64,000 nt of DNA from Shewanella oncorhynchi (GTDB lineage: Bacteria > Pseudomonadota > Gammaproteobacteria > Enterobacterales > Shewanellaceae), in NCBI RefSeq assembly GCF_012584455.1, contig NZ_JABAEB010000013.1, positions 82,959 through 146,958 of the forward strand. The letters run 5' to 3'. Positions 18,153 to 27,679 of the stretch are shown here, one piece after another. Each line of letters starts with the position of its first letter. Within the stretch, counting starts at the first letter, position 1. The notes under the pieces are model-generated. The model was not told the origin of the DNA, made no database searches, and saw only the letters and a list, made by a program, of their open reading frames with translations. The translations under genes and the position numbers were made by a program.

Positions 18153-19778
18153 GTGTTAGCAAGATTTAAGACTCTATCGGTGAATCGATTCACTTTTATC
18201 ACAGCGTTATTTTACGTCTGTATTTTCAATATCCCATTGTTTGGCATCATTAAGAAAGGCATTGAAAAACAACCTGATGTCGATCCTATCTTCATCGCTA
18301 CTGTGCCGTTGTTTTTAACCTTTGCACTCAGTTTTGTATTTTCCTTATTTACGGTGAAGTATCTCGTTAAACCGTTTTTCATTTTACTCACCTTGTTATC
18401 ATCGAGTGTGTTCTTCGCTGCCTACCAATACAATGTCGTCTTCGATTACGGCATGATAGAAAACACTTTTCAAACCAATCATGCCGAAGCGTTCATGTAT
18501 GTGAATTTTGCTTCGATAATGAATATGTTACTGACTGGGATTTTACCCGCGTACCTTATCTTTAAAGCGGATATTCAGTACAAACCTTTCCTAAAAGAAC
18601 TACTGCATAAAGTGCTTTTTATGCTAGCGATGTTGGCAGGACTGGGCATTATTGCTTTCTTCTATTTTCAAGATTACGCTGCCTTTGGCCGTAACAACGA
18701 CGAGCTAAAACGTTATATCGTGCCGACGTATTTTATAGGTGCTGTGTCTAAGTACATCAATGTGCAGTACTTGCAAACGCCAATGGAATATCAGCAACTT
18801 GGCCTTGATGCAAAAAATGTCAGTGCCAACTCAAATGGTAAACCGAATTTATTAGTCCTCGTCGTGGGGGAAACCGCGCGTTCAATGAGTTATCAGTATT
18901 ATGGCTACGACAAGCCAACCAACGCCCATACCCAAGACCAAGGATTAATAGTCTTTAAAGATACCCATTCATGTGGCACGGCAACCGCGGTATCTTTGCC
19001 TTGCATGTTTTCTCGCATGGGACGGGAAGATTACGATTCACGCCGTGCCTATGCTCAAGACACCGCCGTTGATGTGTTGGATCATGGTGGTATTAAAGTG
19101 CAGTGGTTTGACAATGATTCTGGCTGTAAAGGGGTGTGTGACCAAGTTGAAAACATAACCATTGATTTGAACAGTGATTCTAAGTTGTGCACTGGCCAAT
19201 ATTGTTTTGATCAAGTGTTACTGAACAAATTAGATGAAGCCTTAGCCAACGCAGAACGCAAAGATACCGTGATTGTATTGCATGTTATTGGTAGTCATGG
19301 CCCGACTTATTTCTTACGTTATCCAGCAGAACACCGTAAGTTCACACCGGATTGTCAGCGCAGTGATATACAAAACTGCAGTGAAGATGAGCTGATGAAC
19401 ACCTATGACAATAGTATTTTGTACACTGACTATATTATTAGCGAAGTGGTTAAAAAGTTAGAAAACCAACAAGATAAATTTGATCCAGCCATGTTGTATC
19501 TGAGCGATCATGGCGAGTCTTTAGGCGAAAAAGGCATGTATTTACATGGCGCACCTTACAGTATCGCACCGATTGAGCAGACGAGCATTCCTATGCTTGC
19601 TTGGGTGTCAAAAGATTTTAGCCAAGATAATCAATTGGATATGGATTGTTTGGCTGAGCATGCGGCGAAAGGTGGTTTCTCCCATGACAATTTATTCGAT
19701 AGTCTATTGGGACTAATGAATATCAAAACTGAGGTATATCAGCCTGAATTAGATATCTTTGCTCGCTGCCGCGGTTAA
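18153..19778 (+). CDS. eptA: Lipid A phosphoethanolamine transferase
   Basis: Inner-membrane enzyme that moves phosphoethanolamine from phosphatidylethanolamine to lipid A, lowering surface negative charge. 541 residues. Five N-terminal membrane helices (within 1-180) precede a periplasmic alkaline-phosphatase-fold domain. That domain shows GETARS (metal-binding Glu), the nucleophile Thr in HSCGTATA, IGSHGP and SDHGESLGE. Six or more Cys in the domain (CGTATAVSLPC, GCKGVC, CTGQYC, CQRSDIQNC) match the disulfide pattern of EptA/MCR proteins. Start is GTG at 18153 after GAGAG. It stands alone; no two-component regulator is adjacent. Confidence 0.9.
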   Translation: MLARFKTLSVNRFTFITALFYVCIFNIPLFGIIKKGIEKQPDVDPIFIATVPLFLTFALSFVFSLFTVKYLVKPFFILLTLLSSSVFFAAYQYNVVFDYGMIENTFQTNHAEAFMYVNFASIMNMLLTGILPAYLIFKADIQYKPFLKELLHKVLFMLAMLAGLGIIAFFYFQDYAAFGRNNDELKRYIVPTYFIGAVSKYINVQYLQTPMEYQQLGLDAKNVSANSNGKPNLLVLVVGETARSMSYQYYGYDKPTNAHTQDQGLIVFKDTHSCGTATAVSLPCMFSRMGREDYDSRRAYAQDTAVDVLDHGGIKVQWFDNDSGCKGVCDQVENITIDLNSDSKLCTGQYCFDQVLLNKLDEALANAERKDTVIVLHVIGSHGPTYFLRYPAEHRKFTPDCQRSDIQNCSEDELMNTYDNSILYTDYIISEVVKKLENQQDKFDPAMLYLSDHGESLGEKGMYLHGAPYSIAPIEQTSIPMLAWVSKDFSQDNQLDMDCLAEHAAKGGFSHDNLFDSLLGLMNIKTEVYQPELDIFARCRG

Positions 19779-19837
19779 TTGTGGACTTAATTGTCGCGAG
19801 GTTTCGCTCGTTCTAGTTGGTTCAACACCATGATGAG

Positions 19838-19866
19838 GAAGAGGATGGCAACATCCTCTTTTCTTT
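19838..19866 (+). terminator. Rho-independent terminator of eptA
   Basis: Stem AAGAGGATG / CATCCTCTT with a GCAA tetraloop followed by T-rich sequence. Confidence 0.85.
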
Positions 19867-19966
19867 TGCTCCCTGTCATAATAATTGATTTCTCCCATAT
19901 CCAAATCGAACCAGTTGAGTTAACTTAATATATACAAAAACATAACAAATCTATGGTTCGCGATTT

Positions 19967-20995
19967 ATGTCTTCTACTGCAGAAAATAAAGAACTTGATT
20001 CTGCCGCGCAAATTTTGCGTTTGGCCGTGCCGCAAATGTCTGCCCTCGATATTCCTGTTACTCCTGAAAATTACACTGTTTGGTATGAATATTTTGCAGG
20101 CACAAATCTCGATTTAAATCGCGCGATTGATGGTTTTTTGGCGAATTCTGTCTCTTTTACCAAGGAAGTTAATACCAGTCTTTATAAAACCTTTATCCAA
20201 GAACAGTCACCAGAAGTGATTGAAAATGTTCAGATTGAAACACAAATCTTGATCAATAGCCTGTTGAATAAAATCAGCCAGTTGAGTCAAGGAACCGCGG
20301 CATTTTCTGGCTCATTAGCCGAGTTTGGTTTGCGATTACAGACTAATCCCGATATCAATACCTTGAACGAGCTGGTTGATGGTGTGGTCGATGAGATGCA
20401 GATGCTACTTATCAACAACCGTGAGATGGAGCAAAGTCTGTGTACCATGGGTCAAGAAGTACAAAATCTTAAGTCGGAAATGGAAAATCTTAGCCTCGCG
20501 GCTATGACAGACCAATTAACGTCTCTGCATAATCGCCGCGCCTATGAATTGAGTATTCAGGATCAAATCTACCGTTCACAAGATCACCAGACCCGCTGTA
20601 GTCTCTTACTGATTGATATCGATAATTTTAAAGCCTTTAACGACACCTATGGTCATTTAACGGGTGATAAAGTATTGGCCTATGTCGCATTAGCCTTAAA
20701 GCAATGTGTGCGTGGGGATGACTTTGTTGCGCGTTATGGCGGCGAAGAATTTGTGGTGGTGCTACCTAACACCCATTTTCACGACGCATTGCAAGTGGCT
20801 GAAAATTTGCGTGAACGTATTTCTGAGCGGCGCTTAACGGTAGGGAAAGACAAAAAGCTTTCCCTTGGCGCGATTACTGTCTCGATTGGGATGGCCTCAT
20901 TGCAACAGGGGGATGATGCTGAAACGCTGTTTAGTCGCGCCGATAAAGCACTGTACCAAGCTAAGTCTGAAGGCCGTAACTGTGTTAGAGGCTGA
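19967..20995 (+). CDS. Cytoplasmic diguanylate cyclase (GGDEF)
   Basis: Makes cyclic di-GMP from GTP. 342 residues with no membrane segment. The N-terminal ~170 residues are an all-helical uncharacterised sensory/dimerisation region (PENYTVWYEYFAG, ending in a coiled coil). The GGDEF domain (about 180-342) has the intact active site RYGGEEF and a product-inhibition site RGDD five residues before it, so it should be active and feedback-controlled. The Shine-Dalgarno is weak. It is convergent with the acetyltransferase gene across a shared terminator. Confidence 0.9.
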   Translation: MSSTAENKELDSAAQILRLAVPQMSALDIPVTPENYTVWYEYFAGTNLDLNRAIDGFLANSVSFTKEVNTSLYKTFIQEQSPEVIENVQIETQILINSLLNKISQLSQGTAAFSGSLAEFGLRLQTNPDINTLNELVDGVVDEMQMLLINNREMEQSLCTMGQEVQNLKSEMENLSLAAMTDQLTSLHNRRAYELSIQDQIYRSQDHQTRCSLLLIDIDNFKAFNDTYGHLTGDKVLAYVALALKQCVRGDDFVARYGGEEFVVVLPNTHFHDALQVAENLRERISERRLTVGKDKKLSLGAITVSIGMASLQQGDDAETLFSRADKALYQAKSEGRNCVRG

Positions 20996-21080
20996 GAATG
21001 TGGGGGCGAGTGTCGATTTTTCAAGGCGTTAAGTATTAGCTCGGTCGCTATTTCGTTAAATAATCATTTACTTAGGATAA

Positions 21081-21111
21081 CAAAACGCCGCAATGATTTG
21101 CGGCGTTTTTG
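21081..21111. terminator. Bidirectional terminator
   Basis: Stem CAAAACGCCGCAA / TTGCGGCGTTTTTG with a four-base loop, between the convergent diguanylate cyclase and acetyltransferase genes, with A and T runs on opposite sides. Confidence 0.9.
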
Positions 21112-21127
21112 TTCGTCTGGGTAGGTG

Positions 21128-23833
21128 CTATTGATCACTGGGCGGTTTTAAATCCATGTGCATTTTGATCAAATGCTCCTCCATATCGAAGGTCACTTTA
21201 AAACCGAGACTCTTGGCAAGACTGGCCATATTGCGATTCTCAAACATGGTAAAGCCGGTGAGCACGGGCGTGTCGTTGGCCTGATAATATTTGATTAATT
21301 TTTCGAGTAACAACTTGCCTAACCCTATACCTTGATGATCGCCACGCACCGCCATGGCAAACTCGGCCTCGGTATTATCAGGGTCAATAGATGCACGCAC
21401 GGCACCTAAGGTGATGTCATCGCCATCGGGTCCCTTAGCCGTGGCGATAAAGGCCATCTCACGGGCGTAATCGATTTGAGTTAATACCGCCATTTCTTCA
21501 TGGGTCATTTTCGATCGCACCCCAAAATAACGTTTGTATCTGTCTTCATCGGATAACGAATTATCGAAGGCCAAATGTTTAGGCTCATCTTCGGGTAAAA
21601 TCGGCCTTAGCATTACCTTAAGGCCATTTTTAAGCTCGGCGAATTCTTCTAATTCCTTCGGATAGGGCATGATGGCCATCCGCGATGAACTGTCGGCATT
21701 GGCATCATGCAAACGGATATTCACATCAAGCAGAGTGATATTTTCACCCGCGGCCAGTACTGGGTTTAAATCTAACGAGGCGATTTCAGGGCAATCAATA
21801 ATAATATGGGATATTTGCGTTAACATCACGCACAGGGCATTCATGTCTAGACCCAGTGGTAAATGTCTGTCCTTTAACTTATGGGTCTTTAACGCTTGGA
21901 TCACCATATAACGCGCCAGTGCCATATTCAGGGGAGGCAGGGCAACGGCAGCATCATTGGTGGGGTCCCATTCTGAGCCACCTTCGCCAAGGCAAATCGC
22001 CGGACCAAAGACGGGATCGCTTATCACGGCCACGCGGATTTCCTGTGCGCCAGCGGTCAACGCCATTTTCTGCACTATCATGCCTTCAATGATGGCTTCG
22101 GGATTGGCTTGATGCACCCTCTGGGTAATCGCATTCGCGGCGTGGCGGATATCTTCAGCCGAGGTTAAATTGAGCATCACTCCGTGCACATCGGACTTAT
22201 GCAAGATGTTAGGGGATTGCACTTTTAACGCTAAGGGATAGCCCGCTTCATTCGCAATGGCCACCGCTTCATCGGCATCTTTCACAAACCAAGTGTCTAT
22301 GGTGTTAAGCCCATAAGCACGCAAAATAGGGCTGGCCTCATGGGTTTCCAGTACCGATTTTCCTTTAGCTTGAGCCGCTTGCAGTAATTTGCGCGCAGTG
22401 AGGCTATCTGTCGGAATATTATCGGGGATCGATTGCGGCACTTCTTGCAGCAGTTTTTGGTTACGACGGTATTCAACCATGTGCATAAAGGCCCCCACAG
22501 CGCCTTCGGGTGTACGGTAGGTGGATATGCCGCCCTTAGTGAAGCGTTTTCGTGCCTGATAAGCCGAGTCTTCACCGCTCCAGTTCGTCAAAATATTGAG
22601 GCGATTCTTTTTGGGATGCGCGTGGATCACACTCACCAAAGCATCAGCTATCTCAACACTTTCACCGAGTGCTGAAGGGGAGTGCAAGACCAAAATAGCG
22701 TCAAGTTCATTGGAATCCATCAAGATAGTCAAAGCTTTAGCATATCGTGATGCGTTCGCATCACCAATGATATCGATGGGGTTTTGCCTTGACCAAGTAT
22801 TCGGTAACACGGCTTCTAATTTGGCTATGGTGTCTTCTGATAACTCCGCCAGTTTACCGCCGCGCATAATGAGTTCATCTACCGCTAATACGGCAGGACC
22901 GCCACCATTACTGATAATCCCTAAGCGCTCACCTTGCAGCGGATTGGAATGCGCTAAACTTTCAACCGCGGCAAACAGTTCAATTAAATCGTTAACCCGC
23001 AACATACCTGCACGGCGAAACGCCGCTTCATATACTGCATCGTTACCGCCAACACCGCCCGTATGCAATTTTGCGGCGCGGGCACCTTCGGCGCTACGGC
23101 CCGATTTAATCACTAGAATTGGTTTATTGCGTGAAGCGGCTCGAGCGGCCGAGAGGAAATGGCGCTTCTCATTCACCGAGTCGATATAAAGCATGATGGC
23201 GCTGGTGCGGCTATCGCGGCCGAGGTAATCGAGCAGTTCGTCAAAGTTAATGTCGGTGGCATCACCGAGGGAGATAAAGGAGGAAAAGCCAATACCTTTG
23301 TTATTAGCCCAATCGAGTACCGTTGTACAAATGGCGGCAGATTGAGACACAAAGGCTATTTTGCCCGGTAGTGCGCTGGCGTGGGCTAAGCTGGCGTTTA
23401 ATCCCAACGGAGGTAATAGCATTCCTAAGCTATTTGGCCCCAGAATGCGCATCCCATAACGCTTAGCATTTTGCATGGCAAGGTCGAGCAGGCTCACGCC
23501 ATCTTCGTTAAATTCCTGTGCCATTCCCGCTGCCATAATAATGGCCACCTTACAGCCAAATTGCGCAAGGGTTTCAACGATGGCGGGCACACGGCAAGCG
23601 CGGGTACAAATAACCGCTAAATCGGGTTTGATGGGTAAGGCTTCAATATTGGGATAGGCGAGCACGCCCATCACTGCCCGATACTTAGGGGTGACTGGCA
23701 TGATAGGCCCCGAAAAACCACTCGATAGTAGGTTTTTCATCAGCACATTACCCGCGCGTTTTTCGGTATTCGAAGCGCCGATAATAGCAACGGAAGTCGG
23801 TTTAAATAAGGAGTTTAATGTACGTTGACTCAT
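21128..23833 (-). CDS. Protein lysine acetyltransferase, NDP-forming acyl-CoA synthetase-like plus GNAT (PatZ/Pat type)
   Basis: About 900 residues in three parts: a CoA-binding Rossmann domain (SVAIIGASNTEKRAGNVL), succinyl-CoA-ligase-like and ATP-grasp domains (LALKVQSPNILHKSDVHGV; SLDLNPVLA), and a C-terminal GNAT domain (about 740-900, with RGDHQGIGLGKLLLEKL as the acetyl-CoA pyrophosphate loop). This order is that of E. coli PatZ (YfiQ), which acetylates lysines on metabolic enzymes such as acetyl-CoA synthetase. The ATG at 23833 is preferred because GGGAT precedes it by seven bases; an ATG at 23845 is in frame. Transcribed alone. Confidence 0.88.
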   Translation of the reverse strand: MSQRTLNSLFKPTSVAIIGASNTEKRAGNVLMKNLLSSGFSGPIMPVTPKYRAVMGVLAYPNIEALPIKPDLAVICTRACRVPAIVETLAQFGCKVAIIMAAGMAQEFNEDGVSLLDLAMQNAKRYGMRILGPNSLGMLLPPLGLNASLAHASALPGKIAFVSQSAAICTTVLDWANNKGIGFSSFISLGDATDINFDELLDYLGRDSRTSAIMLYIDSVNEKRHFLSAARAASRNKPILVIKSGRSAEGARAAKLHTGGVGGNDAVYEAAFRRAGMLRVNDLIELFAAVESLAHSNPLQGERLGIISNGGGPAVLAVDELIMRGGKLAELSEDTIAKLEAVLPNTWSRQNPIDIIGDANASRYAKALTILMDSNELDAILVLHSPSALGESVEIADALVSVIHAHPKKNRLNILTNWSGEDSAYQARKRFTKGGISTYRTPEGAVGAFMHMVEYRRNQKLLQEVPQSIPDNIPTDSLTARKLLQAAQAKGKSVLETHEASPILRAYGLNTIDTWFVKDADEAVAIANEAGYPLALKVQSPNILHKSDVHGVMLNLTSAEDIRHAANAITQRVHQANPEAIIEGMIVQKMALTAGAQEIRVAVISDPVFGPAICLGEGGSEWDPTNDAAVALPPLNMALARYMVIQALKTHKLKDRHLPLGLDMNALCVMLTQISHIIIDCPEIASLDLNPVLAAGENITLLDVNIRLHDANADSSSRMAIMPYPKELEEFAELKNGLKVMLRPILPEDEPKHLAFDNSLSDEDRYKRYFGVRSKMTHEEMAVLTQIDYAREMAFIATAKGPDGDDITLGAVRASIDPDNTEAEFAMAVRGDHQGIGLGKLLLEKLIKYYQANDTPVLTGFTMFENRNMASLAKSLGFKVTFDMEEHLIKMHMDLKPPSDQ

Positions 23834-24109
23834 AAGCGATCCCATCCCAATCCATGACGCTTCCAGTGTAACCTAGGGTATGAGGACTGCACAGTTAAGT
23901 TTCGGGTTCCATTAAGACAAGTTTATTAGCAAATCATGAATTTACGGCAATTTACTGAGAATTAGCGCTCAATGATAGGGATTTCTATCGCGATAACTGC
24001 ATTTTCCGCATTGCGACACGTAACAATGTGAATAATTTCACTTTCGTGTTTGAAAATCACCCAATATGAAACTACTTTTTAATCACTGTACAATTATTGT
24101 GAAGTCCAT

Positions 24110-25252
24110 ATGACATACAAGGATGGGGTCGTTGCGGTGCTCGCGGCAGGCGTTGGATATGCGCTGAGTTTGATGACATTGTGGGCTATTGGTCCGGTTA
24201 TTTCTGTATTGATTATGTTGCTGTGGCAATTTTATCAGCACCAGCAAATGCAGTCAGTTCAACAGCATGATGATAAGTCCTTCAACAACCAACTTGCCGC
24301 AGATTGGCAAGCCCATGTCAGTCTGTACCAAGAGTCAATCACGACGCTTAACGGCTGCGAGGCTAACATTGACAGTGTGCTAGCGGTGCAAGGTGACGCA
24401 GTCAATTTGCTCGGTGAGTCATTCGATGGTTTAGGGCGGTTAATGACGGAGCAGACAGGATTTATTTCAGCGCTTGTCCAAAGTACGGATGATGCTGAGT
24501 TATTCCATTCAGATCAAATGAAGCAATTTGCCAACAATACCTCAATGACGTTAGAGCGCTTTATTCAATCCACCATAGAAATGTCGGCATCAACTATGGA
24601 ATTGTTGGAAAAAGTGAATCTCATCTACGAGTCTATGCCTCAAGCAATGAAAGCCTTGCAAGACATAGATCAAATCTCGTCCCAGACTAATTTGCTCGCT
24701 TTAAATGCGGCAATTGAAGCGGCGCGGGCGGGTGATGCAGGTAGGGGCTTTGCTGTTGTGGCAGATGAAGTGCGCGCTTTATCCACTCGTAGCGCAGGTT
24801 TTAGTGAAAGCATACAAAAACAGCTTAAATCAATTCAAATTCAGATTGAACAATTGACGGTACACGTGAGTAAAGTCGCCGCTCAAGATATGACTTATAT
24901 TATTGATGCCAAAAAGGATATAGATACTGCACTAAGGCAGATTATCGTTAAAGCAGAGAAGGATTCTCAAGTGATTGAACGTATCGATTCATCGGCACAT
25001 GAACTAGAACAAGCCATCTCGGATACTATTCGGGGATTGCAGTTCAGTGATATTACTTCCCAAAGCCTGATTTACACAAATCAGTCCCTAAACCATTTAA
25101 AAGAATCGCTCAATCGTGTCACCACTATGTCACAACAGGAGTTTGGCATTAAGGGTGATGACATCACAATACAAATGAGTCGCCGACGTCAGGAGACTCA
25201 TAATCCCGTTTCAAGGGATCAAATTACCTGTGGTGAAATTGAACTCTTTTAA
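24110..25252 (+). CDS. Methyl-accepting chemotaxis protein without a sensor domain
   Basis: 380 residues. Two closely spaced hydrophobic stretches (about 7-42) form a membrane hairpin with almost no periplasmic loop. The signalling hairpin tip is complete (DQISSQTNLLALNAAIEAARAGDAGRGFAVVADEVRALS region, residues ~190-225). There is no ligand-binding, HAMP or PAS domain, so the input is either intramembrane or comes from the ~140-residue helical region before the tip. The C-terminus ends in GEIELF, an acidic-aromatic tail. It is the first gene of the operon; STAS and CrsR-like genes follow within 15 bases each. Confidence 0.88.
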   Translation: MTYKDGVVAVLAAGVGYALSLMTLWAIGPVISVLIMLLWQFYQHQQMQSVQQHDDKSFNNQLAADWQAHVSLYQESITTLNGCEANIDSVLAVQGDAVNLLGESFDGLGRLMTEQTGFISALVQSTDDAELFHSDQMKQFANNTSMTLERFIQSTIEMSASTMELLEKVNLIYESMPQAMKALQDIDQISSQTNLLALNAAIEAARAGDAGRGFAVVADEVRALSTRSAGFSESIQKQLKSIQIQIEQLTVHVSKVAAQDMTYIIDAKKDIDTALRQIIVKAEKDSQVIERIDSSAHELEQAISDTIRGLQFSDITSQSLIYTNQSLNHLKESLNRVTTMSQQEFGIKGDDITIQMSRRRQETHNPVSRDQITCGEIELF

Positions 25253-25266
25253 TTAGGGATAACACA

Positions 25267-25551
25267 ATGTCAAATATTAAAGTTATTTCATTGCCAGAGC
25301 GCTTTGACTTTTATTACCACAAGAAATTCACCAGTGATTATCAAGATGTTTTAACGCTTCCAGAGGTTAACCATATTATTTTAGATTTTAGTCGAGTGCT
25401 TTACCTCGATAGTTCTGCTTTAGGCATGATGGTACTGCTGCATCGTAAGGCGCAGGAGTTACATATTTCTACGTCTGTAAAAGGTGCACATGGTCAGGCG
25501 AATGAAATCCTTAGTATTGCCAATATGCAGAAAATCTACATCATAGAGTAA
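25267..25551 (+). CDS. crsA: STAS domain anti-sigma factor antagonist (CrsA-like)
   Basis: 94-residue single STAS domain. The phosphorylatable Ser lies in YLDSSALGM, the canonical SpoIIAA-type position. In Shewanella oneidensis, as I recall the literature, CrsA with CrsR forms a partner switch on sigma-S: the unphosphorylated antagonist binds CrsR and frees the sigma factor. The next gene encodes the matching kinase/phosphatase, eight bases away. The name rests on this gene pair and its position between an MCP and cheY, not on a database match. Confidence 0.75.
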   Translation: MSNIKVISLPERFDFYYHKKFTSDYQDVLTLPEVNHIILDFSRVLYLDSSALGMMVLLHRKAQELHISTSVKGAHGQANEILSIANMQKIYIIE

Positions 25552-25559
25552 CACTCATT

Positions 25560-27293
25560 ATGGTATCGCTTACTCAGCCGGAACATTTTATTTTAGTTAT
25601 CGATGATGACGCTATTGCTAGTCAAAGGATCAGTGACTTTATTCACAGCAAAGGTTACAACGTTATTGTTTGTAGTGAGCTAGAAGAAGGTTTATTTGAA
25701 ATAACGCAAAATACGGTTGATTTAATTCTGATTAACTATTGGTTAAAGGATGGTACCGCACTGGCGTTACTAGACAAGTTGAATAAGGACAAAAAAGAAA
25801 CTCCTGTTATCGTCATGAGCGAGACAAAAGAAAATCAATCCGTGTTAGCCTGTTTTAGAATGGGGGTTTTGGATTTTGTTGTTAAACCGATAAATGTTGA
25901 AATATTTTGGTACAAGGTTGAATGTTTACTTACCCGGGTGCAACTTCAGCATAAAGTAGAGCATCAAAGAATTGAACTTGAAAAAATGCTTTATGAAAAG
26001 GCCCGAGAAGAACACATGGCCCGGCATTTATTTGAGCACTTAGTCAATATTGATAATACTGACTTTGATTTTGTACATACTTACTGCCAAGCCAGTGCTA
26101 ATTTTAGCGGTGATATTATCCTCAATGGCATAGCGCCTAATGGCAATTTTTTCTTAATTCTCGCCGATTCAACGGGTCATGGCCTGAGTGCAGCCATGCC
26201 CATCATGCGTGTCGCCAGTACATTTAGAGCCATGGTTTCAAAGGGATTTTCTTTAGTTACGTTTATTTATGAACTGAATGCTAAGCTCCACCGAGAAAAC
26301 CCTGAAGACAGATTTGTTGCCTGTATTATTTTAGAAGCCGATTTTAATCGTAATAAATTACACATTTGGAATGGTGGTATGCCACCCGTGTATATTCAAA
26401 CGGGGGGAATTGACTGTTTAACAAACCACAATATTAAAGAAACTGACCTTCCTCGTTCAGTCAGTAATCAATCAATTGATAAATTTAAATCGACAAATAT
26501 GGCCCTTGGTATTTTACCTCCGCATACTTTTATCGCGGATATTGTTACGGTTGATTTACCATCCCATGGGCATGCTTGCCTTTTTAGTGATGGTTTAATA
26601 GAGCAATATACCCATGACGGTAATCCATTTGGCATTGATAAATTAAAAGATCTATTTATTCATTTGTCAGGTGGTCTAGTCAAATATTTAGAGAACAATA
26701 TTCATGAGTACTGTTCTGCTGAAAATATTGCCGATGACATCACTATTTGTACCTTAGATTTTGAACGATTAAACACTTGGCATCAAGATCGTGATGTTAG
26801 TCGTATTAAAGCCATTATGGATGGTGAGTTCTGCTGGGATGTCAGTATTGCAGGGCCTATGTTACTCAGCGCTGATTATTTAAGTTCATTGAATCAGTTT
26901 CTCAGTATATTGGGATTTGCGACCAATTTCTGTCAACGGGTTTTTACTGTTGTCGCAGAGTTATTTAGCAACGCTATTGATCATGGTGTACTAAAATTAG
27001 ATTCTCGACTAAAAAATGATCCAGAAGGCTTCGAACTGTACCATAGTATTAGGGACAGTTTTGCAGATAGGCTCACGGAAAATGATTGGGTAAAAGTAAG
27101 CATCATCTGGCGTTCATCGCAGGATGAATTACATATTAGCGTGGCTGACAGTGGCAAAGGCTTTGAGGGTGATGAAAATTTGATGGCGGACATTCCTCAG
27201 TTGTCTGGGCGCGGTCTCTCACTGGTGAAAACATTATCTAAGACCTACGAATTAGTACCGCCAGGGAATATAACTAAAGTCATAATGGAATAG
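25560..27293 (+). CDS. crsR: Receiver-PP2C phosphatase-HATPase anti-sigma protein (CrsR-like) with Asn at the phosphorylation site
   Basis: 577 residues in three domains: receiver (about 9-125), SpoIIE/PP2C phosphatase (about 185-400; ADSTGHGLSAAMP and FSDGLIEQY) and a C-terminal RsbW-like serine kinase of the HATPase type (about 430-577; ELFSNAIDHG, VADSGKGF, SGRGLSLVK). In the S. oneidensis model CrsR binds sigma-S, and its kinase and phosphatase act on the Ser of CrsA. The receiver keeps an acidic pair (DDD at 15-17) and the KP Lys, but the residue after LILI is Asn59 where the phosphoacceptor Asp belongs. Phosphorylation in the usual way is therefore unlikely. CheY starts four bases after its stop. 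Confidence 0.8.
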   Translation: MVSLTQPEHFILVIDDDAIASQRISDFIHSKGYNVIVCSELEEGLFEITQNTVDLILINYWLKDGTALALLDKLNKDKKETPVIVMSETKENQSVLACFRMGVLDFVVKPINVEIFWYKVECLLTRVQLQHKVEHQRIELEKMLYEKAREEHMARHLFEHLVNIDNTDFDFVHTYCQASANFSGDIILNGIAPNGNFFLILADSTGHGLSAAMPIMRVASTFRAMVSKGFSLVTFIYELNAKLHRENPEDRFVACIILEADFNRNKLHIWNGGMPPVYIQTGGIDCLTNHNIKETDLPRSVSNQSIDKFKSTNMALGILPPHTFIADIVTVDLPSHGHACLFSDGLIEQYTHDGNPFGIDKLKDLFIHLSGGLVKYLENNIHEYCSAENIADDITICTLDFERLNTWHQDRDVSRIKAIMDGEFCWDVSIAGPMLLSADYLSSLNQFLSILGFATNFCQRVFTVVAELFSNAIDHGVLKLDSRLKNDPEGFELYHSIRDSFADRLTENDWVKVSIIWRSSQDELHISVADSGKGFEGDENLMADIPQLSGRGLSLVKTLSKTYELVPPGNITKVIME

Positions 27294-27296
27294 CGC

Positions 27297-27662
27297 ATGA
27301 GTAAAAGAATATTAATTGTTGATGATTCCGCAGCGATCCGACAAATGGTCGAAGCGACACTTAAATCGGCTAATTATCAAGTAGTACTGGCCAAAGATGG
27401 TCGAGAAGCCCTCGATATCTGTAATGGGCAGAGATTTGACTTCATTCTGACAGACCAAAACATGCCTCGAATGGATGGGCTGACCTTAATTAAATCCTTA
27501 CGTACTATGTCGGCATTTATGCGTACGCCGATCATTATGCTCACCACGGAAGCGGGCGATGATATGAAAGCCCAAGGGAAAGCCGCGGGTGCGACGGGAT
27601 GGATGGTAAAACCCTTTGATCCTCAAAAGTTGTTGGCTATTACGGCTAAAGTGCTGGGTTAA
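27297..27662 (+). CDS. cheY: Chemotaxis response regulator CheY
   Basis: Single receiver domain, 121 residues, with all active-site residues: Asp9/Asp10, the phosphoacceptor Asp53 in ILTDQNMPRMDG, the Thr in MLTTEA and the Lys in VKPF. It lies between the crsR-like gene and cheA, 17 bases before cheA, so it should be phosphorylated by this CheA. Whether its output is the flagellar motor or another target cannot be told. Confidence 0.93.
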   Translation: MSKRILIVDDSAAIRQMVEATLKSANYQVVLAKDGREALDICNGQRFDFILTDQNMPRMDGLTLIKSLRTMSAFMRTPIIMLTTEAGDDMKAQGKAAGATGWMVKPFDPQKLLAITAKVLG

Positions 27663-27679
27663 CTGCAACGGGGTGCGCT

